Below, piece after piece: positions 47,101-56,618 of a stretch of 64,000 nucleotides of DNA. The notes under the pieces are model-generated. The model ran no database searches. It was given only the letters and a program-made list of their open reading frames with translations, and had not been told where the DNA came from. The position numbers were made by a program, and so were the translations under genes. Origin of the DNA: Macrotrachela quadricornifera (lineage: Eukaryota > Rotifera > Eurotatoria > Philodinida > Philodinidae); NCBI GenBank assembly GCA_022393335.1, contig JAJEKB010021337.1:351854-415853 (forward strand). Reading direction: 5' to 3'. The first letter of the stretch is position 1. Each line of letters begins with the position of its first letter.

Positions 47101-48777
47101 GCTTGTATTAATGGTGGTCAGTGTATGTATGATGATGAGCGTTACACATATGTTCGTAAAAATAAATCTACATGTATTTGCCCTCCGGAATATAGTGGAG
47201 ATCGCTGTGATAATCGACTACCTAATCAAACTCAAATAGACATATCTTTCGATGATTCATTGACGATTTCATCCTCTTTAGTTCTTCATCTAGTTCGAAT
47301 TGAGTATGATGGCCACTCCAATCAAACAAGTATGATGAAAAAGATTGGATTTGATCAATCTTCATTGACATTCTACACTTCATTTATATTTCATCTAGCT
47401 TTTGCTAAAATGTTTAACAATTATTATTTAATTATTCTTCAAGAAAAAGGCATTGCTATTTCATCTCGTATATTTACTAAAATAATACCTTCTCGTCGAT
47501 GTGCATCGATTAATGAACTATTTAATGAGACTGTTGTTCAACAAGAATTATTAAAACGTATTAAATTGTATCATATGCCATGTCAGAAACAACGTGAATT
47601 ACTTTGCTTCTATGACTCAATACATTTCTGTTTATGTGATAATAATCGACAAGCGGACTGTTTTCGATTCAATCACGATGTTACTCATGATTGTGGTGGA
47701 TATAATTTATGTGACAAGGGAGCTGAATGCTTCTTAAATAATCAAATATGTCCGACATTGACAATTTGTGCTTGTTATCCATGTTTCTTTGGGTCAAGAT
47801 GTCAATTTTCAACAGAAGGATCGACTCTTCTGCTAGATATTATTCTAGGTTATCGAATTCGTTCAAATACTAATATGACACAACAACCTAACATTGTCAA
47901 AGTTGCTATAGCATTCACCTTAATTATATTTGTTTTAGGTTTGATCAGTAACTTTTGCACATTTTTGACCTTTCAAATGAAAGATAGTCGTGATGTTGGT
48001 TGTGGTATCTATCTATTGACATCTTCGATCGTTAATTTAATTATAGTATGTCTATTGACACTTAAATTTTCGCTTCTTCTTATGTCACAAATGGATTCAA
48101 TCAAGAACCGTTTGTTTATACAAATGCAGTGTATTTCAATGGATTTTCTTCTTCGAATTTTACTTGCTAGTGGAGATTGGTTTCGTACTTGTGTGAATAT
48201 CGAAAGAGCAATAAGTATTTCTCAAGGAATTAATTTTAATAAAATCAAGAGCAAACAAATTGCAAAATGGACAATTTTTCTTGTTTTTATTTTGACTACT
48301 TGTACACATATTCATGATCCAATTCATCGTCGTTTGAGCGACGATGAAGAAGAACAACGAAATTGGTGTATTACTAAATATTCACCATTTGTACGAATCT
48401 TTGATTGGATTATCAATATTATTCATTTGTCTGTTCCATTTTTAATTAATTTAATTTCGGCATTATATATTATCATTACTGCAGCTCGTACACGTTCAAA
48501 TGTTCAGAAAAAATTATCTTACAAGAATCATTTAAGAAAACAATTTCAACAGCACAAACATTTATTAATTTCACCAGCTATTCTCGTTGTATTGGCTATT
48601 CCTCGTTTTTACATTGCATTTTTATATGGATGTATGAAATCAGCTCGATATTCTTGGATCTATCTGATTGGTTACTATATTTCATTTATACCGCTGATGT
48701 TAACCTTTATTATATTTATTATACCATCGGAACTGTACGTAAGAGAATTCAAGAAATCAATCAAACGTTTTCTATAA
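44143..48777 (+). CDS. LDLa/EGF-ectodomain seven-transmembrane receptor
   Basis: Single-exon frame of 1544 residues. The N-terminus (MFLLYMLILWQAQGAAQ) is a signal peptide. The ectodomain carries LDL-receptor class A modules at about 174-210, 216-255, 447-480, 564-595, 603-640 and 647-678, several with the calcium-binding Asp/Glu pattern such as CDGKIDCLDGSDEFNC. EGF-like modules lie at about 764-795, 911-945, 950-975, 982-1023 and 1182-1222. From about 1250 a rhodopsin-like seven-helix bundle follows, starting VAIAFTLIIFVLGLISNF and ending before IPSELYVREFKKSIKRFL. The helix III end has ERAISISQG rather than DRY. Such receptors form a large family in bdelloid rotifers; ligands are unknown, probably extracellular lipoprotein-like or peptide. 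The frame is intact although a dense transposon nest abuts it upstream. Confidence 0.92.
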   Translation: MFLLYMLILWQAQGAAQYQFNMYNTDHHRDGYCLLYYTSNDYIIDYYQNLTRWTHQIIPYCLRSLEENTTIVFLNSSTVIDSTITFAELRAQNITSKMLISWSASIDQAERYQVFLSDLSNSSSEANTLFYNCTLPWFGPFCRFAFDITDVFPLSEIIFFNLFSLLHGLDGTQVTCYKHLQCNTSLICLDWREICDGKIDCLDGSDEFNCWQLEINECAKNEYRCYNGQCIPNKFFRDYDLEADCLDRTDEYRIPDYPSPCMLDPTFRCEEHQCHPGKAEFSCGHGNCEQEMELCYKRRNTIFNNDLCSNVMLCRFRMYVFMNFNWCYENCTTSACVLDYCPPFYEFPPGPILFGHVKFIFSSEEVARGDGFILPKYVCYNEKLCADFLPATVLLNGSTCRHFHELGLEYNLLYLDFHIMMQIVKDRFRACLREPNEIHYLNKTTMYQCQNSSKYIPKSRILDRTVDCPFGDDETLNNESCSLNDAKYRFRCSIHDNKWCFAPFIPGWDASSKREYDCMTFLGFHEDIKITNEIYFQAICDGYQHLLPILIDGQNETDETGCEYWLCNNTYTRCNGFWSCKDGADEMNCPNSTCPEFYHSCVFLNDTSKVSCLPIKRTGDGIIDCLGGTDERHRCHYTNVWGIRYMFNCRDGAECRWSDELCNGKTECQFSDDELFCNGTHGWNFLPCHDSEFLTEVEKFFCKFIEWHEQADVIPFFRLHDMPTYPAQLNVINGLSSQPAEEKALTNQNNRMVKYVNTDEWQCNRGLRIYIRTSNDTYNLSCLCPPSYYGDQCQYQSQRISLTMQIRATSEWTSIFTFLIFLIDDETNIESHDYIEYLPTRDCDTKFNVYLLYSTRPKNSSRNYSIRIDAFNRMKMNYRASWIFPLQFPFLPVHRLPVRLIIPMVNVEPLSQCRFSCVHGQCFSFVNNQNSSFCRCFSGWSGLQCTKKYLCDCEVNSQCIDKSICLCPVGRFGPRCYLFQSSCHSEACINGGQCMYDDERYTYVRKNKSTCICPPEYSGDRCDNRLPNQTQIDISFDDSLTISSSLVLHLVRIEYDGHSNQTSMMKKIGFDQSSLTFYTSFIFHLAFAKMFNNYYLIILQEKGIAISSRIFTKIIPSRRCASINELFNETVVQQELLKRIKLYHMPCQKQRELLCFYDSIHFCLCDNNRQADCFRFNHDVTHDCGGYNLCDKGAECFLNNQICPTLTICACYPCFFGSRCQFSTEGSTLLLDIILGYRIRSNTNMTQQPNIVKVAIAFTLIIFVLGLISNFCTFLTFQMKDSRDVGCGIYLLTSSIVNLIIVCLLTLKFSLLLMSQMDSIKNRLFIQMQCISMDFLLRILLASGDWFRTCVNIERAISISQGINFNKIKSKQIAKWTIFLVFILTTCTHIHDPIHRRLSDDEEEQRNWCITKYSPFVRIFDWIINIIHLSVPFLINLISALYIIITAARTRSNVQKKLSYKNHLRKQFQQHKHLLISPAILVVLAIPRFYIAFLYGCMKSARYSWIYLIGYYISFIPLMLTFIIFIIPSELYVREFKKSIKRFL

Positions 48778-49400
48778 ACACTACCAGTATTGTATGTCAT
48801 ACTTTTAGCAAATAATTTTTCTGCAAAATTGTTTCTTCGTTTTCTTATGTCGGTAAACAACAGATAAAATACTAGGCCAAGGATCATTCTATGAAATGTT
48901 GCCGGTTTTACGACTATTTTTTATTCATGACACGCAGTCAAATATCTACTTCCATCTAAAAATTTGTACCCAAAAACATTTAAAATTATTTATATAAACT
49001 AAAAGTTCTAGAATTTTTTTAGCTAAAAACTTAAAAAAGAGTTCAGAAAATGGTATCGAAATCTGGGACTTTGAAAAGGTCAGAATCCTCACTGAAAGCA
49101 TTAATTGTTCGTTATGACACCTTTTTTTAAAGAGTGTATGGATGTGCGATTAGCATTAATATTAATTAATAATCATGCCATAGTCGAGTCGACAGTCATG
49201 TACGAATTTACTAAACGTTAGCAAGTTCAGATGGAGCCAACGTGCTTTAAAATCTGAACCCTAAAAAAATCATATTTTCCTGCGCTTGTCTGTAGTCGAT
49301 CTTCTTTCGGTCACATTTGATAGCAAGTAAATAGATAAGTCTTCCTATGGTAATTATTTTTATTAGGTTAGCCAGGAAGTTTTTGAGTTTTTTCTTTAAT
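48778..49400. other. Gene-free 3' flank
   Basis: No canonical AATAAA lies close after the stop codon. No gene or repeat was recognised. Confidence 0.35.
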
Positions 49401-49401
49401 T

Positions 49402-49454
49402 TTCCTAGAACAGTCGAGAAAGTTCTAGAAGATTCTATAGTGAGGGTATATAAA
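49402..49454 (+). promoter_or_regulatory. Heat-shock-element array with TATA box
   Basis: GAA-AG-TTC-TA-GAA-GA-TTC (49418-49435) is four perfect alternating nGAAn/nTTCn units at 5-bp spacing, the binding site of heat-shock factor. A further GAA at 49408 stays in the same phase. TATATAAA follows at 49447-49454, 12 bp downstream, the arrangement of a heat-shock promoter. No chaperone gene follows; the next coding piece is a mariner relic at 49800. It may belong to a retroelement LTR or be an orphan promoter. Confidence 0.6.
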
Positions 49455-49799
49455 GGGCAGGGTTCCCGATTGTTTCTAAGATTGGGGAGGGATGAAAGTT
49501 TTGCAGAAAGTCATCTTTTCTCATAGCTTTCGCGACACCGGATTTTGGACTCCAAAACTAAAGTTTTCTTGAAAAACCAAAGTAGTGAAAACCAAAAACA
49601 AAACCCGTATCCTCCTCCAGGTTGAAGGCCCTCGCCCCGTCTTTGCTAATATGCAGCGACATCAGCAGTAGAAAAGATTATGAATTTTTTAAAAGACCAA
49701 CTTTAGCAGAAACACAATCGAAAATTGTGGCAGAAAGCATCCGAATTTGGGGGGAGGGGGGAATCACCCCCTCCCTAATCGGTAAGCTTGATAAAGGAG
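49455..49799. other. Presumed transcribed leader downstream of the HSE/TATA site
   Basis: Sequence is less AT-rich than its surroundings and contains a 60-codon frame (49622-49804) with no family resemblance. G-rich text (GGGGGGAGGGGGGAATCACCCC) lies at about 49750. Confidence 0.35.
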
Positions 49800-50600
49800 T
49801 ATAAACTTCTTTCGAACAATAACAAAATTATGGAAATGGACATTGATCTCGAATTAGAATTGAAGATATCTCATAGAGAGGCCCGGATGCTTTTGCTTCA
49901 TGAATGTTATTTGGACCACAAAGCAACGGAAGCAATCCGCAACATATGCAGCACGATAGGCAAGGATGTACCCTTCATTCGTACAGCACAACATTGGTTC
50001 AATCGGTTCAAGAACAGTAATTTAGAACTTGACTTGGGTGCGTTCATACTACAGTGAAAGCACACCAGAAAGAATTAGGCAAAACGTGGAAATATAGTGT
50101 TTAGATACCATATGAGTTGCCAACGTGTCAGCTCCAGCTCAGAGTTGGTGCTTGTATGGAATTAATGACGTCTCATCGCAACTACTAATGGCTCCACAAT
50201 CTTATTACTGGTGATGAAAAGTGGGTGTTGTATGTTAATCATACGCGTAAGCGACAGTAGCTCGAGGCTGAACAAACAGGTGCACTAACGCCCAAGAATG
50301 AACTTCATTCAATGAAGATTATGCTGAGCAGTTTGGTGGGATGTCAAAGGGATTATTCATTGGGAAACTCTCCCTGGTGGCTACATCGTCACTACTGATC
50401 TCTACTGTCAGCAATTAAACCGAGTTGCAGCAAAACTTTATGGAAAGTAGGATAGGATTTATTTTCCATATGGCAACGCCAGACCTCAAATTGCAAAGTT
50501 GATGCGTGAAAAATTATTGAAGCTCGGATGGATTACACTTCCACATCCACCTTACTCTCCTGACTTGGTCCCGACAGATTACCATTCTATCATACTAAAA
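49800..50600 (+). pseudogene. mariner transposase relic
   Basis: The first part (to 50057) shows the mariner DNA-binding domain: EARMLLLHECYLDHKATEAI, then RTAQHWFNRFK. After frame breaks, ITGDEKWVLY (about 50206-50235) is the first catalytic box and HPPYSPDLVPTDYH (about 50543-50584) the third. The middle box is degraded (ARPQIAK at about 50478). Multiple stops and frameshifts make it non-functional. Terminal repeats were not identified. Confidence 0.75.
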
Positions 50601-51945
50601 ATGAAATAAACATGAAAAAAGTTGAATAGATGATTCAAACTAATACTTATTCAATAATTCAAAATTTCAATGGTGGTATCCTTCAAGAATATTTAAATGA
50701 GATTATAAATCAAGTAAAAATAACGTTCAATTAATGAGACACACTATAATCAAATGATATATCATTCGTCAACTATTCAATTGGAATCTTTCATGTTTCT
50801 ACCAGATCTGTGTCAAGTAAATTTTACACTTCCTTTTTTCATTTTCTTTCATAACCATTTTAACTTTCTAGAAAAACAGCAAAGTGATATTTTAAACAAT
50901 TTCATTATCGATATATGATCAACAATATTGATAGCTCGTTATATTGATCGTTTATTACAACCTATCTAGGATCAGGTTGCTAATAAAATTACATTTTATA
51001 TAGATATTGATACGATTTAAGCATTGGAAGTATATCAACAGCATAATTGCTTACACTTCATATTAAATATTTTCGTAGCACATTCCTGCAGGACCTAATG
51101 ATTCAAAACATTGGAATGTCTGCTTCACAAACATCTCTGAAACGATCATCCTTTGAGAGATATGAACATTGAAACTACCATTAAACTTGTTCATCTCATG
51201 TTTCAAAATCAATATTGTATCTACAATAGTCAATTATATCAATAATGAAAGAACGTACTGAAGGTGCGCCTTCAGTTACTTTACCTACTAATATCTGTAT
51301 GTTTTAGTGTCAAGAAAATTTAGTATGAACCTTAAATAACAAAATACAAATTGTTCAGCAGGTATTGTTTGTGCTTTTCTTCGTTGTCTTTTTCTAGTTT
51401 TCTATGGACAACAATTTTCCTTTCAATTCTATTTACAGATGTTTCAATACGACACTATTCACATGAAATACTTCATTACCTAAATTTTAAACGATCATCA
51501 ACACAAATGAAAATTAATTATATATAGATCTTTTATTTCAATACGATCTATTCAAAGATAAGTTTCATTCGACCGTTCACCATCGATATATCAGTGAACC
51601 CTATGCATTACCGTCACTATATGATTATAAATCATCGAAATTTTCGAAATTTAATTCAAACAACACTTGTTCGTATTGTACAATATTGTAATAAAATAGA
51701 TATTTTTCAAAAATAATTAGAAAATTTACAAAACAAATGCTGCTTTAGTCAATTCCCATTCTATTTTATCATTAAACATAAAATTCAATTATTTGTTAAG
51801 GAATTCTCTTCAACAAAGCGATTCCATCGTCATAATTAGTATCATTAGAACAATCTTCTACTAAAAGTTATTAATCATGATTTAAGTTTATCATTTTGGA
51901 TACTATCAAACGACGACAAATTTAGTATCGTGACATATGTAGAAA
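50601..51945 (+). pseudogene. Possible highly degraded reverse-transcriptase relic
   Basis: Pieces such as LMFQNQYCIYNSQLYQ near 51186-51240 followed by a GAPS-like stretch resemble the region around box B of Penelope-like or bdelloid reverse transcriptases, and SEPYALPS near 51590 resembles a later conserved segment. The rest is AT-rich with many stops. Evidence is weak; the region may hold nothing meaningful. Confidence 0.22.
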
Positions 51946-52892
51946 CATCATTTACATAAGGGATGTCCCGAGCGGGGAGCATCGAGGAGCGTCATGCCCC
52001 CAACCTTGAGAAATTTTCGATTTTTGTCAGCGGATTTGAACGATTTTTTCGTTTTTTTGCTCATCAACTTTGAAAAAAGGTTGACCTCTCCCCCCACAAA
52101 AAAAAGTACCGATCCTACTGTCTGAGTCACCGAAGCTCCAGAAAATCGCCATTCTAACCATCTAAATCGTCAACAATCCTCTTGAGGGTGTGAGCTCGAA
52201 ATACATCTGCTAATGGAGATTCTTTATTTTTAAAAGTTTCAACAGTCTAGCTATAATTAATGATGAAATACATTGACAAGACTGAAATATATAAAATTTT
52301 GAAATCGATTTTTCAGTATTTATTATTCTGAAAATATTGATGGATACTTTCATAATTAGGGAACGATAAAACCACAAAGTGTTCTCTCGTATTCGACTTT
52401 GTCGAACTTTTTTCGCTGATTATTTTGGTAAAAAAAAATTTTAAATTTCATTGAGAAATGACTATGCTACCGGCAAAATAGTAAACACTGTAAAAAAGGT
52501 TGAAATGTAAGGAAAAGTTGATTCACATGTCTAACCCATGTCAATTTTGTACGGCAGGAACTGGCCGGATCTGATAAAATTTCGGTGTATTCCTGTAGCA
52601 GGATTTTAACGCCGTTCCGGTCTCCGTATCCGGTCTAGTTTGCTGGATATGGATCGTATACTATCGTTTCCTGTATGGTAACGAGCTTACGAATGGAGGT
52701 TTTTAAAATTTGTTTACAAAGTTGAAATCTAACAACTGAAGTTTTAATGAGAGCATGTAGGTGTATATGCTTTTACTTTCTAGACATATTTTTGATTTCC
52801 ATCTAAACTTAATCATAAATAATAATTTCAATAGATTTGAATCGGATTTATAATCAAAGATAATCAATTTCTCTGATTTCAGCCTCAATTAA
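51946..52892. other. Gene-free spacer
   Basis: No gene or clear repeat. A GC-richer patch with CTCGATGCTCC-like complement text sits at 51960-52010 and another at 52550-52680. Confidence 0.35.
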
Positions 52893-53258
52893 CCCTTTGA
52901 AGACGGGTGGTCCATTTTTGGACCACCTATTCTTCAGTAAAGAAAAGTGTTTATTTCATATTAGACTATCAAAGTATATATATTCTCATTTTCGTTGATG
53001 AATTTCGTTGTTCTTGATTTTGCCAAGCATGTCATTTCTCTTTCGAACTTGTACTCTTTATTTCTTTATGTCGTTCGTACAATTAAAACTAAACAAATGA
53101 AATTCTATATAAAAAAACCGGATTCGATTCTTGAGCTTGACGTCCAAATACCACAGAAAGAAGCGTGACATCGATTTTTGTGGAATCCTTTTTGAGCCAG
53201 ATCAAATAAAATGATTGACGAAGTGTTTTTCGATTCAAAAAAAATCCGTCCTCAAAGG
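52893..53258. mobile_element. Probable piggyBac-type MITE
   Basis: TTAA (52889-52892) is followed by CCCTTTGAAGACGG. The other end reads CCGTCCTCAAAGG, inverted, next to TCAC where TTAA would be expected. A hairpin GGTGGTCC/GGACCACC lies just inside the left end. The superfamily call rests on TTAA plus CCCTTT ends, so it is moderate. Confidence 0.5.
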
Positions 53259-53888
53259 TCACATTTGGTGACAGTGGTTCTCAAATAAATTCTGGAGGAT
53301 TTATATCAAATGTTACAGGCAAATCAAAACATGTTGGTGTTACAATGAACTTTAATCTGTATGATTTTCTTTTTAAAGACAAAATATTCAATAAAATAAA
53401 AATAAAGATATATATTGGTTCGAAACAGATGAATGGAAAAAGAAAGATTACATAAACGGAGAAATATATTCCATATGGTATCATATTGATTTCAATCGTT
53501 GATGAAACATTAATTTAATAACAGAATTGTATAATAACCGATTGAAAATTGAAAACAAGAAAAAAGGATTGAGATAAATAGTGATTCCTGGTTCTTCGAA
53601 TCCTGATAGATCTTGTAGATCCTGATAGTGTCTAAGAACCACCAGGAACTCCTTTTTCTCCTTTGAAAACTTCAGTATTGCACCATTATTTACTTACCTA
53701 TGAGTCAGCATCGTAATGATTCACTATTTATCAGATAACTTTGTATAAAGTCCACCTTGAGAGCAATCGAACTTCTAAAACGATAAAGGACGGAAAGAAC
53801 GAGTTACGAAAAAAAAAACATCGTCTATGCCATTATAAAGCGCTTGATTATTTGTTTCGTTCTCATACGTTTAAAACGTGCGTGATAG
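53259..53888. other. 5' flank of the P450 gene
   Basis: AT-rich, with no gene recognised. The P450 promoter presumably lies here. Confidence 0.35.
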
Positions 53889-55626
53889 ATGTTTTCGCTT
53901 ACAGGTATCCTTCTTGCTTTGTTGTTTGTCGTATTGATTGCCTATCTTTGGCATATTCGAAAGGATTATGATTTCTTTGTTCGACTTGGTATTCCCGGAC
54001 CACGTCCAATACTATTCTTTGGCAACTATTTAGAACCACTTAAAACGAGAAGATTATCACTTGTATTGAAGAAATGGACTGAAAAATACGGATCTGTCTT
54101 TGGATATTTCGAAGGACATACACCTATTCTTGTGGTATCTGATCCAGACATTCTTCAAGACGTATTCGTTAAATCATTTTCCAAGTTTCATTCGCGTCGT
54201 CCGCCTAGTTTTGGTGATTCAAAATCAAAGAATGTCAGCGTATTCAATGCGACTGCTCTTCGTTGGAAACGGCAACGTTTTGTTCTCAATCCAACATTTT
54301 CTTCGGCCAAATTGAAACAAATGTCACCGTTGATTCAGCGAAGTATCGATGCCTTAATGATGAAAATGGACGATCAGTATAGAAAAGGTGAACCATTTGA
54401 TATTTATGCATATTATAAACGATTCACCATGGATACTATTTGGTCGTGTGGTTTTGGTCTTGATACAGATATGCAAAATAACGTCAATGATCCGTATCTT
54501 ATTCAATCACAACGAATTTTTGCACTGGATACATTCCGACGATTTATATTTATAGTGACTGTTTTACTAAAAGAATTACAATTTCTGTGGTCAGCTATTT
54601 TTCTAACCTTGGGTATGGTTCGATATTGGCTTCGACGCTATATTCCAGCAACACAACGATTCATTGAAGAAAATCCTGGCACATGGATTGCCAAACAAGC
54701 CAATGAGATGATTGAGAAACGTAAAGAAATTGGTCAGACTGCTCGAACAGATTTATTACAAATGATGCTTGAGTCAGTGGCTGAAGAAGATTTCATCGAT
54801 GTAAATTTTTCTGTGCTCTTGAAAAATAATATTAATTACTCCTGCTTCTGTATTTGTAGGATCTTCCAGCATCATTCGAAAAAACTGATGATACTGAAGT
54901 GGAAACACCAATGATTCGAAAAATCACGAAACCCGAGATTGCTGCCAACGTTTTTCTGTTTAGTGAGTGAACTAGCTTTGCGCGTACTTGTACTAATGAT
55001 GTTTGTTTTTTTTTTGTATTTTAGTGATTGCTGGCTACGAGACGACGAGTACCGCTCTTAGCTATGTAACATATGTTCTCGCCACTCACCCAAGAGAACA
55101 GCAAAAATTACAAGAACATATCGATGAACACTTTGATCCAGAAACAGAACATACCGTGCCAACCTATGACATCATTACCAAAATGGATTATCTCGATATG
55201 TTCATTCGAGAAACACTCCGCATGTTTCCTATCGCACCAACAGTAATTACTCGCCAAAGTACTGAAGATTTTCACATTAAAGGTTTTGGTATTGTGCCGG
55301 CAGGTACACCAATTAGCATCGACATGTACAATTTACATTTTAATCCAGACTTATGGGGTCCAGTAGATCCACACGAATTTCATCCGGAAAGATTCGCTAC
55401 TAAACGACATCCCATGGCTTGGATTCCTTTCGGAGCGGGACCACGCAATTGTGTAGGCATGCGTTTTGCTCTTTTGGAAATGAAAATGTTACTTGTTCGA
55501 TTGCTAAAAACATATACACTTGTCGATTGTGGCGAACAAACACGCATACCATTCGAAAAGCTTGAAGAAATCATTGTCGTTGCACCTGAGGCAGCCATTG
55601 TTCGCCTTCAACGTCGAGATCAATAA
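53889..55626 (+). CDS. Cytochrome P450, CYP3-like, microsomal
   Basis: Three exons (53889-54800, 54860-54962, 55025-55626) with GT-AG introns of 59 and 62 bp join into 538 residues. The N-terminal anchor (GILLALLFVVLIAYLW) precedes the proline-rich hinge GIPGPRPILFFGN, placing it on the endoplasmic reticulum. The I-helix oxygen-binding motif AGYETTST (from about residue 341) starts at the third exon. The K-helix ExxR is E401-R404 (ETLR), and the heme loop is FGAGPRNCVG with the axial Cys at 481. All diagnostic residues are present and length is normal, so it should be a functional monooxygenase using NADPH-P450 reductase. Overall pattern suggests the CYP3/CYP5 clan; the substrate is unknown. 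A poly(A) signal is at 55765. Confidence 0.93.
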
Positions 55627-55764
55627 CATGAACGATAAATTCTTTCTCTATTCGTATTCTCACTAATGACAATTGTACTTATTTCACTGGTTTGTTTTCT
55701 TTTAACACAATGTGTGATGAAATTAATGAATGATAGATGTCTTAATTGCTAGACCATGTTAACA

Positions 55765-55770
55765 AATAAA
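55765..55770 (+). terminator. Polyadenylation signal of the P450 gene
   Basis: AATAAA about 140 bp after the stop codon. Confidence 0.65.
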
Positions 55771-55887
55771 CTTTCTCTTAAACACTTTAATTTATTACAA
55801 CATTGGAAAAAAAGTCTTTTTCTTGTCTTTTTTTATTACGGTTCATAGTGAAACAGATCAGCACAGTGTTGTTGTTGTTGTTGTTGT

Positions 55888-56245
55888 TTATTTTAGACAA
55901 AATTTTTGTACAGGCAATTTGGAAAGCCATTGATCACCGTTCGATGATATTTCATCTATACCAGAAAATACAGCTTTATCTCGGGCGAACGGTCCAAGAT
56001 ACATTGGCGCTGTAAAGAAAAGAACGGTATGTGTCACCAACCATCCGACTAGTGGTGGCAACTTCTTTGGTAGATTTGCCTCGATACAACATGCAATACC
56101 ATTCAAGAAGAAACAGGCAAGTGTGAACAAGATCGAGGACGTTTCTTTGAAGACAACCAGAACAATATGAACATGAAGAAGACCACTAATAATAAATGTT
56201 ATTAAAGCTACAATCGATCGAGAAGATATATATTGGTTGAGAGGC
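55888..56245 (-). pseudogene. C-terminal exon of a wax-synthase-like membrane acyltransferase
   Basis: On the minus strand a TTTTTCAG acceptor-like site (about 56246) precedes an open frame of about 118 codons. ALITFIISGLLHVHIVLVV carries the SGLLH motif whose His is catalytic in MBOAT-type wax synthases. FFLNGIACCIE, GWLVTHTVLFFTAPMY and a polar tail follow. Homologues esterify fatty alcohols or diacylglycerol with acyl-CoA in the endoplasmic reticulum membrane. The upstream exons, with most transmembrane helices, were not found before the transposon that starts at 56619, so this is probably a truncated copy. The stop codon overlaps an AATAAA. It converges tail to tail with the P450 gene. 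Confidence 0.5.
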
Positions 56246-56618
56246 TGAAAAAGTGATTTCTTGAAAATTGTAAGGTTGGGCTAATGGGAAACTCAGGCAA
56301 ATATTTTTTTGTGAATTTTTTTATGGAATCTGATGCAGTTTGATGCGCTGAATCCGAACATGTATGATTTATTTAGATAAAAAGTTTTCTTCCCGCTGAA
56401 AATCAAGGGTTTCAAAAAACCAGGTTTTCTACTAGGATTTTGACGATAGAGCTTCGAAAAAATTTACAATAGCTTTGAAAATTTTTTCTCCTAATTCAGC
56501 ATTGGAAACTCATCCTAGGACACTAGTTTTTGATCGCTCAGTGCATATCTTTATCATTAAAAAAATTTATTTCTGTTCACATACTGACAAGTCCAGTGAG
56601 TCTCATTGAAAATGCATC
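56246..56618. other. Gene-free spacer between the acyltransferase exon and a transposon
   Basis: No upstream exon of the acyltransferase could be recognised here. Confidence 0.4.

Noticed and set aside
46859..47239. 126-codon frame inside the receptor gene
   Set aside because: Alternative frame of the EGF region with no independent features.
55869..55890. GTT trinucleotide run as a coding homopolymer
   Set aside because: It lies in the convergent 3' flank of the P450 and acyltransferase genes, with no open frame using it.
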